From contig OX377204.1 in the NCBI GenBank assembly GCA_947396885.1, forward strand, positions 1,674,001 to 1,738,000: DNA of 64,000 bases, given 5' to 3'. The position numbers and the translations under genes were made by a program. Positions 26,984-37,317 of this stretch are shown piece after piece (positions within the stretch are counted from its first letter, which is position 1; every line of letters begins with the position of its first letter). The notes under the pieces are model-generated. The model saw only the letters and a list, made by a program, of their open reading frames with translations. It had not been told where the DNA came from and made no database searches. The DNA is from Heligmosomoides polygyrus polygyrus. Its lineage: Eukaryota > Nematoda > Chromadorea > Rhabditida > Heligmosomidae.

Positions 26984-29465
26984 TCACACGCGTTCCCATT
27001 GTCCTCGTTTGCAAATGTATCGAGAAGAGGCTAAAAATTACGTGATGATTTCAAGCTTACATGCTGTCATTCGTCGTCTTGTGGCTTCATTTACAAAGAA
27101 TCGTAGTGTTGTAAAAGGTTTTTTGTGTATAAAACAGCACTTACGTGTGGATCCGTGTTCAGGAACAACGTACTCTGTTCCACTAGCGAACTCTTTCGAG
27201 GTGCTGGCTGCGGTAATCTCTTTTAGAAGGCCTTCCGCAATTGGAAGCGATTCGATTGAGCATGGCTCTGAAGTGAAAAACACCTAAGAAAGATCTTAGA
27301 AGGGGAGGGTTTCGACCTCCCATGGAACTTCAAGTTGGGGCCGGGATCATTGGAAAGAGATCAGAATGCTGATTACGAATATGGGTGTCAAAATTGCAAA
27401 ATGAAACTCCTGAGCGAGTTATGGCCTGCCGAAATCGGGGGCCTCACCACAGGGTGGCTGTGCGACACACCGGACGCGAGAGTGGTAAGTCATCAGGGCC
27501 CCGTAAGAAGGGCATGCCAGCTGCTGCGGTGGTGCAAAGGTAGCGCTCACGCTCGTCAGGTGGGACGTCGCTGGTTCGGTCTCCATTGCTGCGGGCTTTT
27601 TTGCAAATCCTAATTCGCCTTCGAAATAACATTTTGTTCTAAATTATGACACGCGTCTGATTAGATAGCCGGGAAAACTATCATACACGTTTGTAAAATT
27701 GCTTGAACGCGAAAACTGCTATAGTGACATTTTTATTTACAATTTTGCACAAATAGAGTGCAATAACTAGAGGTGTTTCTAACAACCTTTCAATTTGAGC
27801 AAAATTTGGGATCAGATGTGTCTACTGATGACGAGTCCAATTGAGACCATTGCGACAACGAGGGGGAAGAAAACTTGAACATGGTAGTTTTCCCGGCTAT
27901 TTAATCAGACACGTGTCACGATTCGGAACAAAAGGTCATTTTGAAGATAAATTATGATTTGTAAAAAATCTCGCAGCCATGGAGACCGAAACAGCGACGT
28001 GCCACCTGACGAGCGTGAGCGCTACCTCTGCACCACCCCAGCAGCTGGCGGGCCCTTCTTACGGGCCCCGATGACTCACCACTCTCGCACAGCCAGCCTG
28101 TGGTGAGGCCCTCGATTTCGGCAGGCCATAACTCGCTCAGGAGTTTCATTTTGCAATTTTGACACACATATTCGTAGACAGCATTCCGAGCTCTTTCTAA
28201 TGATCCTGGTCTCAGCCTGAAGTTCCATGGGAGGTCGAAATCCTTCCCTAGTTAGATGGTGGATGTTTGGTTCCTATCAAAACTCTTGCGCCAGGCGGGA
28301 CTCGAACCGTCATCTTCTGCTTTCCGGGCAGCGATGCTATGCTTTACACCATAGACGCTTCCTAGCAGAAAGCAGGTGGTTTAAGGCGTAGCATCGCCGT
28401 TCAGAAAGCAGAAGATGCGGGTTCATGTCCCGCCTGGCGCAAGAGTTTTGATCGCCACCAAGCATTCATCTAAGAACTTCTATCCTTAATAATGGCCGCT
28501 CCAGACTCAAGTAAAAGTGTAAAAACTTGAAAGCGAGAGCGAAAGCGTTGTTAAAGAAGTGCTTTTGTTCTCCGTAGTAGTTGAATGCACTTTGCTTATA
28601 CTTTCTGCTTATTATTAATAGAGCAGAATATTCCATGTTAGTCTGTCATTAAATCTTGGCATGACATTGGTTTAATTACCCAAGTTTTAGGCTTTGAAGA
28701 AGGCGGTTACGCCGAAACCTTAGCCGGAATAAAGGATCTATACTAATCTTAGCACGCCAGCGGCATCACTTGGGTATTCATACTAATCAATATTAATAGA
28801 GCTATTCTTGCAGTGGAGCGCGTGGAGCGCAGTCGGAGGAGTCACCGGCTGTGGCCTGCACCCGATACCAGGTTCCTGGTTCGGATTTCCCGCCCAGCCC
28901 CACAAAGCGTTCCATCCCTCCGAGGTCGGTGAATTGGTACCGGACCTGTCTGGGAAGGATAAAGCGATGACTTCTCCATTACCTGGCCACCGCAAGTCAT
29001 TGTATGGCCAAATACGCATTCATGTGGCCTCCACGACATCCCGTAGAAGTAGAATGCGTAGCGCATCCCGAACGGGGTTGAGTAACGCCGTCCTTTATCC
29101 TTTTTATCGTTTTTATTTTTGCAGTGTATTCTCGCTTCTGAAATGGATCTGAATGGTTTTTATCGGAACTTCGTTTCATTGCTACTTTATGAAGGCTTTG
29201 TGTTAACGTCCAGAAAAAGCAGATTCGAAAATTAAATACTGAGTTGTGCTCCTGACGACCTCGCCCCTTCTTCAGGAAATGTATGTTAATTCCTTTTTTA
29301 ACTGGTGGAATGCAGATGAAACTGCCCGATTTGTAGAAATATTAAAGCACTTCTGGTAGTGAAGCAAAGCTGGGTGTTTCTGGAACTAAATTAGTTCTTA
29401 CCTATTGTTGGAACAGAGGTCACTGTAGCGACGATGAGAAGAGCAACTACAAGCACGGACTGCAT
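26984..29465 (-). CDS. Small secreted peptide gene, three exons, 77 residues
   Basis: Exons on the minus strand: 29,465-29,402, 27,267-27,145 and 27,030-26,984 (TGA). Donors are GTAAGAA and GTAAGTG; acceptors are TTTTTCACTTCAG and TAATTTTTAG. Phases are 1 and 1 and close exactly. Exon 1 encodes MQSVLVVALLIVATVTSVPT, a classic signal peptide, cleaved probably after SVP or nearby. The mature part has two cysteines: PCSIESLPIAEG near its start and YICKRGQWERV at the very end. The C-terminal CxxGxW pattern recalls one half of a CCP/sushi module, but the protein is too short for a full one. The product is probably exported. Intron 1 is 2.1 kb and filled with repeats; intron 2 is 114 bases. I recognise no named family. 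Confidence 0.65.
27305..27720 (+). repeat. Second tRNA-containing repeat family, plus copy of an inverted pair
   Basis: It runs from CGACCTCCCATGGAACTTCA through GCGGTGGTGCAAAGGTAG (A-box-like) and CTGGTTCGGTCTCC (B-box-like) to TTTGCAAATCC and GATAGCCGGGAAAACTATCA. The copy at 27,880-28,255 is its reverse complement, so the pair forms a 0.95 kb palindrome inside intron 1 of the secreted-peptide gene. Confidence 0.6.
27880..28255 (-). repeat. Second tRNA-containing repeat family, minus copy of an inverted pair
   Basis: The inverted counterpart of 27,305-27,720, with the same tRNA-like block on the minus strand and the same TAGTTTTCCCGGCTATTTAA end facing the centre. Confidence 0.6.
28258..28470. 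mobile_element. Small foldback with two tRNA-like arms
   Basis: The arms 28,270-28,350 and 28,365-28,460 are inverted. Each has CTTGCGCCAGGCGGGAC or its complement and CATCTTCTGCTTTC or its complement. The plus arm ends CCCGCCTGGCGC at 28,440. The flanking word AGTTTTGATCGCCACCAA is shared with the foldback at 17,690 and the block at 53,007. Confidence 0.6.
28640..28800 (+). mobile_element. Penelope-type terminal fragment with decayed hammerhead motif
   Basis: GGTTTAATTACCCAAGTTTT is followed by AGGCT, TTGAAGA, GGCG, GTTA, CGCC, GAAAC, CTT, AGCC. This matches the hammerhead layout seen at 36,907, but the first core base (C to T) and the cleavage triplet (CTT) are changed. Downstream sequence to CATACTAATCAATAT matches the 36.8 kb copy in inverted orientation. 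Confidence 0.5.
28815..29110 (+). mobile_element. tRNA-derived SINE copy
   Basis: Near full length: head GCGCGTGGAGCGCAGTCGGA, B-box region GGTTCGGATTTCCCG, body, TGGCCAAATACGCATTCATG, GCATCCCGAACGGGGTTGAG and the tail TTTATCC. It lies in intron 1 of the secreted-peptide gene, on the opposite strand. Confidence 0.8.
29276..29359 (+). CDS. Possible plus-strand terminal exon, unrecognised
   Basis: After CCCCTTCTTCAG the frame reads EMYVNSFFNWWNADETARFV and continues to LKHFW and TAG. It is exon-like in composition and preceded by a good acceptor. No partner exon was found. It lies within intron 1 of the minus-strand secreted-peptide gene. Confidence 0.25.
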   Translation, partial: EMYVNSFFNWWNADETARFVEILKHFW

Positions 29466-29471
29466 TCTTTC

Positions 29472-29473
29472 CT
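29472..29473 (-). promoter_or_regulatory. Probable trans-splice acceptor of the secreted-peptide gene
   Basis: The minus strand reads GCATTTCAG then GAAAGA and ATG, so an AG acceptor lies six bases before the start codon. This is the usual spacing for SL trans-splicing in nematodes. Confidence 0.5.
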
Positions 29474-29671
29474 GAAATGCTTGAATGGACTGCTAAACGT
29501 CAGCACGCAGGAGTGGCTAGGCTTCGATCAAGTTCGCCACTGAAGTCAGTATGGGTTAACAGATAGAAGAAGCTTTTATGGTGGTAATCGGTGCGGTGTA
29601 TTTGAGTTGTTGGGCCAAGTTTGTTAACGACTTTCATCACGTTGACGCTTTGACGAATTTATGCTCTTCCT

Positions 29672-29965
29672 GGGGCGCGTGTAGCGCAGTCGGAGAAGGC
29701 GCCGACTGTACGTGCACCCGATAATAGGTTCCTGGTTCGGATTTCCCGGCCAGGCCAACCAAGCCTTCCATCCCTCCGGGGTCGGTTAATTGGTACCAGG
29801 CTTGTCTGGGAAGGATAGAGCGCTGACTTGTTCATCGGCTGGCCACCGCAAGTCATTGTATGGCCAAATACGCACTCAAATGGCCTCTACGATATCACGT
29901 AGAAGTAGAATGCGTGGCGAATCTCAAAAGGGGTTGAATACCGCCGCCCTTTATCCTTTATCCCT
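29672..29965 (+). mobile_element. tRNA-derived SINE copy
   Basis: Head GGGGCGCGTGTAGCGCAGTC, B-box region, body and TTTATCC tail are all present. The sequence is close to the copies at 41,047 and 50,318. Confidence 0.8.
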
Positions 29966-29986
29966 ATGCTCTTCCGAGCCTGGCAG

Positions 29987-30124
29987 GTGGTTGCCGTAGT
30001 AGAGCACCCTTCACATGAAACAGAAATTAACGAGGATGGTGAGGTTGGTCTAATAGAAGCCGTTAACAGCTTTGGTCGAGAACTCAATAGGACCACATCG
30101 ATGATAAAGGACGTTACGTCATGA
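29987..30124 (+). CDS. Possible terminal exon, unrecognised
   Basis: After CCTGGCAG the frame reads VVAVVEHPSHETEINEDGEV, then GLIEAVNSFGRELNRTTSMI and ends KDVTS, TGA. The composition is protein-like and there is no stop in 45 codons. It begins right after a SINE tail, so it may be a broken copy of something larger. Confidence 0.25.
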   Translation: MVAVVEHPSHETEINEDGEVGLIEAVNSFGRELNRTTSMIKDVTS

Positions 30125-30309
30125 TTCATAGGAGGTGGGACCCGGGCTATACTACGGGTCTTTCTAGGACCTGCTTGGCAGACCTTGTTATAACTTCCAA
30201 GAAGCTAGGTCGGAGAAGAGAGATATTGTTGAATGATCTGACAAATGGGAGCTAATTCTATCTGCTCCAAAGACTAAAACTCTCCATCTTAGTAATTCGA
30301 AGTAATCTA

Positions 30310-30856
30310 TTAGGTTGTCCCATAAGTCCTCGCCGTTTTTTCAACGATTCACTGCAGATTTCGCCGGCGGTCTCTTGCATAGCGCTGCATAGCTTTCGAA
30401 AGAGAATGATTTGCTCTATCAGAGCCTGTATTGCGTTTCTTTCTTCATCACGACTTTTGTCAATTTTTAGGTCGTTGAAGTGAAAAGTGAAAAAGTGAAA
30501 AAGTAGCCATTTGCGCACTTGTTCTCTCCGCTTATGTTTGGAATTTTCGCGCAGCTTTTTATAGCATTCGGAAGACAATGTTCTGTTCTACAAGAATACT
30601 GTTGGTACTACTTGCTCCTTTGTTCTTTATTGATTTTTTAGGTCATCAAATTGCCGGAAGTGCTCATTTCACTTTTTACTTTTCACTTACCGACCTAAAA
30701 ATTGACAAAGTTTATGATGAAAAAAGGAATGCAATACATGTTTTGATAGAACAGATCATTCTCTTTCGAATGCTGTATAGCGCTATGCAAGAGACCGCCG
30801 GCGAAATCCACAATGGATCCTTGAAGAAAACGGCGGAGACTTATGGGACAACCTTA
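30310..30856. repeat. Mariner-derived MITE
   Basis: It is bounded by TTAGGTTGTCCCATAAGTCC and its complement with TA on both sides (30,308-30,309 and 30,857-30,858). The arms of about 190 bases are inverted and imperfect (TTGTCAATTTTTAGGTCG and its complement). The end sequence is mariner-like, but there is no transposase. Confidence 0.75.
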
Positions 30857-30884
30857 TACATAGGTACTACATGGGCACCAGGGA

Positions 30885-31025
30885 TGGGCGGAAATTTTGA
30901 AAATTTTCCCAGAAAACAGAAAACAGAAAATCGCTTTCGTCAGAAAACAGAAATCAGAAAACAGAAAAGCCAAAAACGCCAGAAAATCAGAAAACAGAAA
31001 TCAGAAAACAGAAAATTTTGAAATT
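30885..31025. repeat. AGAAAACAGAAA minisatellite with CCCATCCCTG end
   Basis: Irregular repeats of AGAAAACAG and AGAAATCAG follow CAGGGATGGGCGGAAATTTT. The same composite occurs at 33,475-33,600, where it is palindromic, and as its complement at 50,965-51,065. The region 31,026-31,720 after it holds no recognised gene. Confidence 0.55.
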
Positions 31026-31719
31026 ATCACACGATCTAATTATTTTACCCAAAGATTCATTTTTCCAGAAAAAATGCTTTTGTACGACTAGAAATGTAGT
31101 CGTAGACCAGCGTTTTATTTTGTAAGCGTTTATAAAAATTTCTACTACATTCCAGTCTACTGCAATCAGCAAGTTGTAAATCTGGACTGATAGATCCTAG
31201 GAATCTCGACACGTGAAGTACACAACATTACTCATCAGCCCCGTTTCACCGCGAACGCCTCAATCAGATAATGGTCCCACTAGTAGGAAACTTTTAGAGT
31301 ACCGAACACGATGAATCAGTGATCACTGTTTCCATATTTCAACTCAATTGCTTGAGTTTATAGACCCACTCTCGCAACATACTCTAAAGCTGTGCAGAGA
31401 TTCGTTGAGTATTACTGGCTCCGCTAGAATCTGTATTCCTAGTTCCTTTCGTTCTTGGTCATACCTTTCCTTGTAGTAGTCTAGTTTCCGCGTAACTGAA
31501 AGTTCTCAGGCCAACTTACCAATGCTCTTTACAGCACCTAGTTACTGCTTAGCCGACTAAAGATGATGTGCACTGGCTTGGTGCCTTACAGTACAGTACG
31601 AGATTTTGACTGAAGGGGCTGTCAGCACAACAGATCTTAGGTGAAGGGGTTTTTTGAATGCGTAGACACCATATAATGAAGACCGAGCATATACCCTCTT
31701 TATCACATTATTATTTCAT

Positions 31720-33000
31720 CGACAGTGCACGACATTAGCAACAATCGCCTGGTCTGCCTGATGTACGTAGTCTATAAGCTGTTAACTCGAGTCCTCCTGA
31801 ATAGGATCGGCAGAACGCTGGATGAAGTACAGTCATGCGAGCAAGCAGGATTTCAGAGAGGATTCAGTACGATCGACCACATACACATCATTACGAAGCT
31901 TATCGAAGTGTCGCGAGAGTACAAGGTGCCGCTGCACGTTCACCTGAAGAAGGCATTCGACTCTGTCGAAACTGCGAAACTGCAGCGGTCGTCGAAGTCC
32001 TGCTCGTTCAGGGCGTTCCTACTGTGTACATCAGAGCCCTTCGAGAGCTGCAGAGTGGATTCACGACAAAGATCTCGCCATTCTACAACAACGTCGTTGC
32101 CAAAGTGAACAGAGAGGTTTGATGAGAGGGTACTATATCCCCGGTTCTCTTCTGCGCCACCCTTCAAAACGTCATTCGACAACTAGAATGGGAAGACATG
32201 AGAGTGAAAGACGACGGACGGCACCTACACCATCTAACACCGAGCGCTAGCCAGGCAGAGCAAATGCTTGCTGGCTTCGATCGTGTATGTGGAACATTGG
32301 ACTGCAGCTGCATCTTACGAAGACGATGTTCATGAGGAACGGACAAGTTTTTGACGCCCCACTTTCACTCAATGGAACGAACGTCTTCGAATGCTCCAGA
32401 TACGTGTATCTGGGTCGTGAAGCCAACATGACCAACTAACTAGCGCCGGAGCTGGGAAGGAGGATGCGAGCGGCTTGAGGAGCTGTCAAGAGAGTCGTGG
32501 AGAAGACGCAGAACGTCGGGTTCCGTACCCACCTTTTCGACTTCACTGTTCTTCCTCCCCTAAAAGACGCATCAGAGACCTGGGCTCTACGAAAGCAGGA
32601 TGAACAAGCGATCAGTGTCGCGTAGCGGGAAATCGAGAGGACAATGCTCGGAGTGATACGACTCACGCAAGTGAGAGAAGGCCTCGAGACTTCCGAGCTT
32701 TGCCGACGTTCGAAGACCAGGGACGCTGTCGCATAGGCCAAGTCGTCGAAAATTAGGCGGGCCACGTAATGCGCTTCGCAGACACCGAGTGGACGAGAGC
32801 CATCACCGACTAGACGCCACGGGATGTCAAGAGAACACCAGGACTTCGTCAAAGCCCTGAATAAACAATATGAGCTCTACGTGTCCCTCGTGCGAAAAGG
32901 ATTCTTTAGATACCCTGGCACGTGGCATGGACGTATTGAGACGCTGCTGGTGCCCGCTTGAACAACTCGATGATCAATGGGACGACAGATGATATAAGTG
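31720..33000 (+). pseudogene. Decayed RTE-type retrotransposon copy, 5' truncated
   Basis: The sequence parallels the intact copy at 45-48 kb on the opposite strand. It reads DISNNRLVCLMYVVYKLLTR, then EQAGFQRGFSTIDHIHIITK and LKKAFDSVETA, but frames shift repeatedly after about 31,980. Later parts match the RT core and C-terminal region, ending near ACGACAGATGATATAAG. The endonuclease half is missing. With stops and shifts throughout, it is an old dead copy. Confidence 0.8.
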
Positions 33001-33474
33001 ATAAATGAGAAATTTCGTGTATCAGTACTGTATCATTACAGCAGCGAAATCGAAGGTAACTAAAACTTTTCTGTCTCTTACTAATTTGTGACACCAAGGA
33101 GGAATCTTCATAGTTAGAAAAGCAGCTTCGACGAAGGCTCCGCAGAAAGCGATACTGGGGATGACCGACTAACAGTGATCAATTTTTAAACCGGAGGTGG
33201 AGAATAACCCTACCCACAGTAACTCTAGGACAAGTGGTTAGTTAGTACATAATTTAATGCCCTCAGAATACTAGTTTTAAAGTTTTAATATAAAATTTTA
33301 GTGATAGTTCATGAGTATGCGGCGCAATTACTACACGAGCACATCCAAAAACGCCACATGCTTTCCATTTAAGATGCTCTAGAAATACTATTGTGGAATG
33401 AAGCTCACTATTCTATAATACTTTTTGGATTCCTTTCATTAGATTTCTGTGATAACATTTTGTTCGTAACTCTA

Positions 33475-33600
33475 TTTTCTGTTTTCTGGCCAATTTTTGG
33501 CCATTTTCCCAGAAAACAGAAAACAGAAAAAATTTGCCAAAAATGGCCAGAAAATCAGAAAACAGAAAACAGAAAACAGAAATTCCGCCCATCCCTGATG
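33475..33600. repeat. Palindromic AGAAAACAG repeat
   Basis: TCTGTTTTCTGGCCAATTTT on the left mirrors AATGGCCAGAAAATCAGA on the right, followed by repeated AGAAAACAG and CCGCCCATCCCTG. Confidence 0.5.
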
Positions 33601-33614
33601 GGCACCCCAAAGAC

Positions 33615-33985
33615 TCGTCGGATAGATTGGAGCGAATCCTAAGTGGACGGATGGAACTTTCTTATAAAATTCTTCAAACGCTTCGAAATGGTCTTGAAAG
33701 CTTCACATCTGCCAGTAAGTGAAGATAAAAGGGCAGTAGACATGCTTTCGCCCACTCGATTGATAGGTTCGATTCTGTATGCATTCTACACGGCGCACTT
33801 CAAAGATTTGCCGGACGGAATGGAGCGAATCCTGAGCGGGACGGGCGGAAGGTGTTTATAAAACTTTTCACAAGCTTCGAAATAGGCTTTACATCTGCCA
33901 GTAAGGAAGGATCGAAGCGTAGTGGACATGCCTTTGCCCACTCGATTGGTATGTTCGATTTTGTATGCATTTTCCACAGTCTTTC
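33615..33985 (+). repeat. Two-unit tandem repeat, about 185 bases per unit
   Basis: The units start near GGAGCGAATCCTAAGTGGAC and GGAGCGAATCCTGAGCGGGA. Both contain CACATCTGCCAGTAAG or its near match, CCCACTCGATTG and TTCGATTCTGTATGCATT. They differ by substitutions and small gaps. Confidence 0.6.
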
Positions 33986-34045
33986 GTTCTCAGGAGTAGT
34001 GTAGACGTAGTCGTTTCAACTGGCTGTAGCCTTGAAGAGTCTTGA

Positions 34046-34255
34046 AGACAAAGGCTTGAAGCAGTTCGAAATGTTTTTACAAAAAATCTCTGGATACGCT
34101 TGTATGATTATGATTTCGCCACGATGCCTTGGGCCTCTAATCGTAACAGAATTTTCAACCTGTCCGATCTTGAAACGCGTAGAAATCGGAATGATCTGCT
34201 GATGATACTCAAAACGATTAGTGAAATGGAAGCACTAAAACGTGAGGAGTTCTAG
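34046..34255 (+). pseudogene. LINE (CR1/Jockey-like) reverse transcriptase C-terminal fragment
   Basis: A 69-codon open frame ends in TAG. It contains NRIFNLSDLETRRNRNDLLM, followed by ILKTISEMEALKREEF. The pattern RhxxLxLxxLExRRxRxDLhxxhK lies just after the reverse transcriptase domain in many CR1, L2 and Jockey proteins. No RT motifs are nearby, so only the tail survives. The family call is from motif memory. Confidence 0.45.
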
Positions 34256-34652
34256 ACACTGTAAAATTCGAACACAAAAGGTAGCCAGTGGAAAAGCTAT
34301 TTCTCAAGGCTAAAAGCTCTGTCCGTGCTTCCTTCTTCACCCATGTGCCGAGTCTGAATTTATAAAATTCTCAAATAAAAACACACCCTCCCTAGTTTAA
34401 GAGGTCGTTGACAAATATCTCCTGAGAAACTAGGTAGCTTTTATGCGTTGGACTGCACTATTTCCACTGCATGCAGTTGTACTTATTTGCACGTACAAAT
34501 ATAGTAAACAAAATATGGAAGGACAGAATCTCCTGAAAAAATGAAGGTAATGGGAAGGTAAAGTACTCTGCTGTATTGACATCTACTGGCCAATGAAGTC
34601 TGCGGGAGTGCTGCGTATATAATGCGAAGACATCTATCGTTTGGGTGGGGGA

Positions 34653-34880
34653 CGGTCAGGAGGTACACCCGTCTCCTACTGGGGGGCGTGCGATCTTCCT
34701 CTCATTCCACTTGTTCACCCACCCACAACCCCGTAGGCTTCACCGAGAGTCTAACGGGTGCCTTATGAAACCTTTGAGACGCAAAACAAATTTTCCAGTC
34801 TGCAGAACAGTGGTGTACTTCCTGAGGCCCCCCCCCCCCACCCCAGCAGGGGGCGGGTGTACCTCCTGTCGCGTTGCAGC
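34653..34880. repeat. GC-rich MITE with GTCAGGAGGTACACCCG ends
   Basis: GTCAGGAGGTACACCCG at the left is mirrored by CGGGTGTACCTCCTGTC at the right. Inner G-rich and C-rich tracts (CTGGGGGGCG and a C run) also pair. No coding capacity. Confidence 0.65.
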
Positions 34881-35424
34881 TGACTCACAAGAGCTTCCCT
34901 CCTTACTGAGGAGTTCCGGAGCTCTTATCTTCTTTAAATTTATTTTTCTACATCCGTATAAGGGCAGGATATGGGATTTTTCTCTTACCTCTTGATTTTT
35001 AACTTATTTGGTAGACCTACAAGAACATTATGAGAGTAAGCAGAACTAATTAGGCACACTGGATGGTAGCAGAAAAGTAGAAACGAAAGGGAATGTGCAC
35101 CTACAGCTTCCGATCGCATTTATACGGTCGAGCAGCGCTTTCCATTTTCCTTCATTAGTTTCCAAAAGGATATTTGAGCATCTGCCATCTAGTTCACTGG
35201 TGTTTGCGACAGTTGAGGCACTGCTTGCACTATTTGCTTAATGCAAGCACTTACATACAGAAACGAATTTTATTGCAGTTCGTGAAGTAGGGCGACCTGC
35301 AGCTCAATATTATTCTGCTCTTCAGGCAGAGACTGAATGAGTGTAAGAAGTGTTTGATCGCTGTGTGGCAGCATCAGAGCTCCGTTTCAACGAGGCGCTT
35401 ATCCGTATATACCATTTCACGTCG

Positions 35425-36190
35425 AATTGGACGTTGGACACTCTTCTAAGCTAGTCTACGACTTGCGAAATCAAAATGAATTCTTCTAAATTGAAATGAG
35501 CTTCTTCTAGATTAAACTAGAGACTCTCCAATAAAGTTAGAATAATTTTTTTTTGTCCAAGAAAAATTTTAGTACGATTTCTCGGAGGTTTTATTACCTA
35601 TCCAATAAGTGAACACATTGTTGGAAAATTGTTTTTTTCCTTTTCGATTCCTATTTTTTGAAGAAAAATAATGGTTTAAAGTTGGTTTTTAAAGAGGGGA
35701 GGCGGCCATTTTTCAGTGTTAAAAAAGAGGTTTCGCCGTGCCTTCGATTTATAGGAGAATTTCTTTTGCATGGAGTTTAACACCTGCTGACAATACAGCA
35801 AAAACAACTGTAAAGAACACACATATCCTCACTTTGATGGCTCATGTAACTGGAACTTACACTATCCACCAAATAAAAGTTGTGGCAAACTTTTTCACAC
35901 TATGGCGCGATTTGGTTTTTTAATGCGCTATATGATTTAAGACAAATTTTAATTCATTACCTTTCCTAAAAGTGAAAGTTTGTAAAATTGTTACCCTTAT
36001 TGGGGCAGGTAAACTAAAAAATTTCAATGAAAGTTATTGCAAATTTTAACAAAAAATTATTCTAACCATGCTATTGAAAGTGTATTTGAATTTACTTGTA
36101 GCTAGTTTTGAATTGGAAGAGTTTGCTTTGATTTCAAAGTCTTAGGCTAGCTTAGAAGAGGTCATTTTGACGTGAAAATGGTATAATTGT
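35425..36190. repeat. AT-rich MITE with TTCACGTCGAATTGGAC ends
   Basis: The left arm begins ATTTCACGTCGAATTGGACG and contains TCTTCTAAGCTAG. The right arm has the complements (AATTGGAAGAGTTTGCTTTG, GCTAGCTTAGAAGAG, TTTTGACGTGAAAATGGTAT). Relatives: a partial copy at 19,560-19,710, others at 50,620-50,790, 51,210-52,547 and 54,130-54,680. It has no ORF. Confidence 0.65.
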
Positions 36191-36263
36191 GAGCACACCG
36201 TGAGGCTGCTGCACCATAGTGTAGCTTCGAGTCTACCATGGAAAAGGCTAGCATCTTGATCCA

Positions 36264-36447
36264 GGGGCCGGATTCATCAACGACTTACAGAGATTTGACA
36301 GAGAAATTACAGCGGAAACTCCTAAAAAACGCGAACTAACGCGGCTTGTCAACAAGCGATATGGTGAAATGTTGGCGTTATCAGGATTTTCCGCTGTAAT
36401 TCCTCTGTCAAATCTCTGTAAGTCGTTGATGAAGCCGGCCCCAGAAT
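36264..36447. repeat. MITE copy (GGGGCCGGATTCATCAACG family), type copy
   Basis: It starts GGGGCCGGATTCATCAACGA and ends CGTTGATGAAGCCGGCCCC. The arms of about 80 bases are almost perfectly complementary around a short AAGCGATATGGTG centre. A half copy occurs at 41,440-41,548. Confidence 0.8.
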
Positions 36448-36789
36448 GGTAAACGAGGCTGACTTTTCCAACAGGGGCGCAGAAGCCGGCTAGGTTAAGC
36501 TCACGTCGAACTCTTATTGTAGCAGTATTGCAGAGTCCTTCAGGTACCTTCGTGCAATTTGACTTCACACAAACCATGGCCAGGTTATTATGAAGCATTT
36601 TACATTTTGTGGGAACATTTTTCTTGTGGGGGTTGGTTATCCTCCAGTTCTCCCCTTGCCGCCTACCCTCACTGATAATGAGCCCTCTTTTTCTAAATGC
36701 CCTCTCTTTGTTAAATCTGACTATTGAGCTTTTTTCTCTTGTTCTTCTCAATATTGTTCATGTTCTACAAGAATCATTTAATTGGCACA

Positions 36790-37015
36790 TCTATATGGGT
36801 GTATTTATATTCCATGTTCGACTGTCATTGTCTTGGCATGATATTGATCAGTATGAATACCCAAGTGATGTAGCTGACGAACCAAGATTAGTACAGATCT
36901 TTTATTCCGGCTAACGTTTCGACGTAACCGCCTTCTTCAGAGCCTCAAACTTGGGTAATTAAACCCAAGTTTGAGGCTCTGAAGAAGGCGGTGTATTTAT
37001 ATTAAATAAATGAAC
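36790..37015 (-). mobile_element. Penelope-type terminal fragment, head-to-head palindrome with hammerhead motif
   Basis: Sequence at 36,830-36,958 matches the 28.7 kb fragment in inverse. A perfect palindrome follows around AATTAAACCCAAG: GAAGAAGGCGG, GGCTCTGAAGAAGG and CCCAAGTTTGAGG appear in both directions (36,930-36,990). The plus-strand arm breaks off at GGCGGTG. Confidence 0.6.
36907..36945 (-). ncRNA. Hammerhead-like ribozyme motif (Penelope type)
   Basis: On the minus strand: GGCT, CTGAAGA, A, GGCG-GTTA-CGTC, GAAAC, GTT, AGCC. Helix I is GGCT with AGCC, helix II is four pairs including one G-U, and the cleavage triplet is GUU, which fits the GUH rule. The extra A before helix II is atypical. 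Confidence 0.55.
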
Positions 37016-37317
37016 AAATAAACTCATGTGCTTCCAACTGACTTGATCCTGTAGTCCGTGGTTCATTTTTCTTTAGGAGGTGCAGATATCTGCACTGTAT
37101 AGTGGCCGTTTCAGGATGGAAAGCTAACTAATGCGTTCCTGACACTATGTCAACACTGGCCGCAGTTTTTTCAGTTAATACAGTACGAAGCGTGGGGTGC
37201 AAATGTTTGTTAATCTAATATTGAATGCTAGGTACATCTATTCAGTGCCATTCGACATTGCTAGTTAGGCACTGAACGTTTTGAAGTTATACGATTATGG
37301 CCTATAAAGAGGACATA

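Noticed and set aside
28783..29066. Recurrent short ORFs beginning MRIWPYNDLRWP as a conserved gene family
   Set aside because: They are translations of the antisense strand of the tRNA-derived SINE at many loci.
36248..36751. 167-codon minus-strand ORF as a host or LINE ORF1 protein
   Set aside because: Its C-terminal third is a MITE palindrome, and the N-terminal two thirds show no domain I can name. Possibly a remnant, but not supportable.
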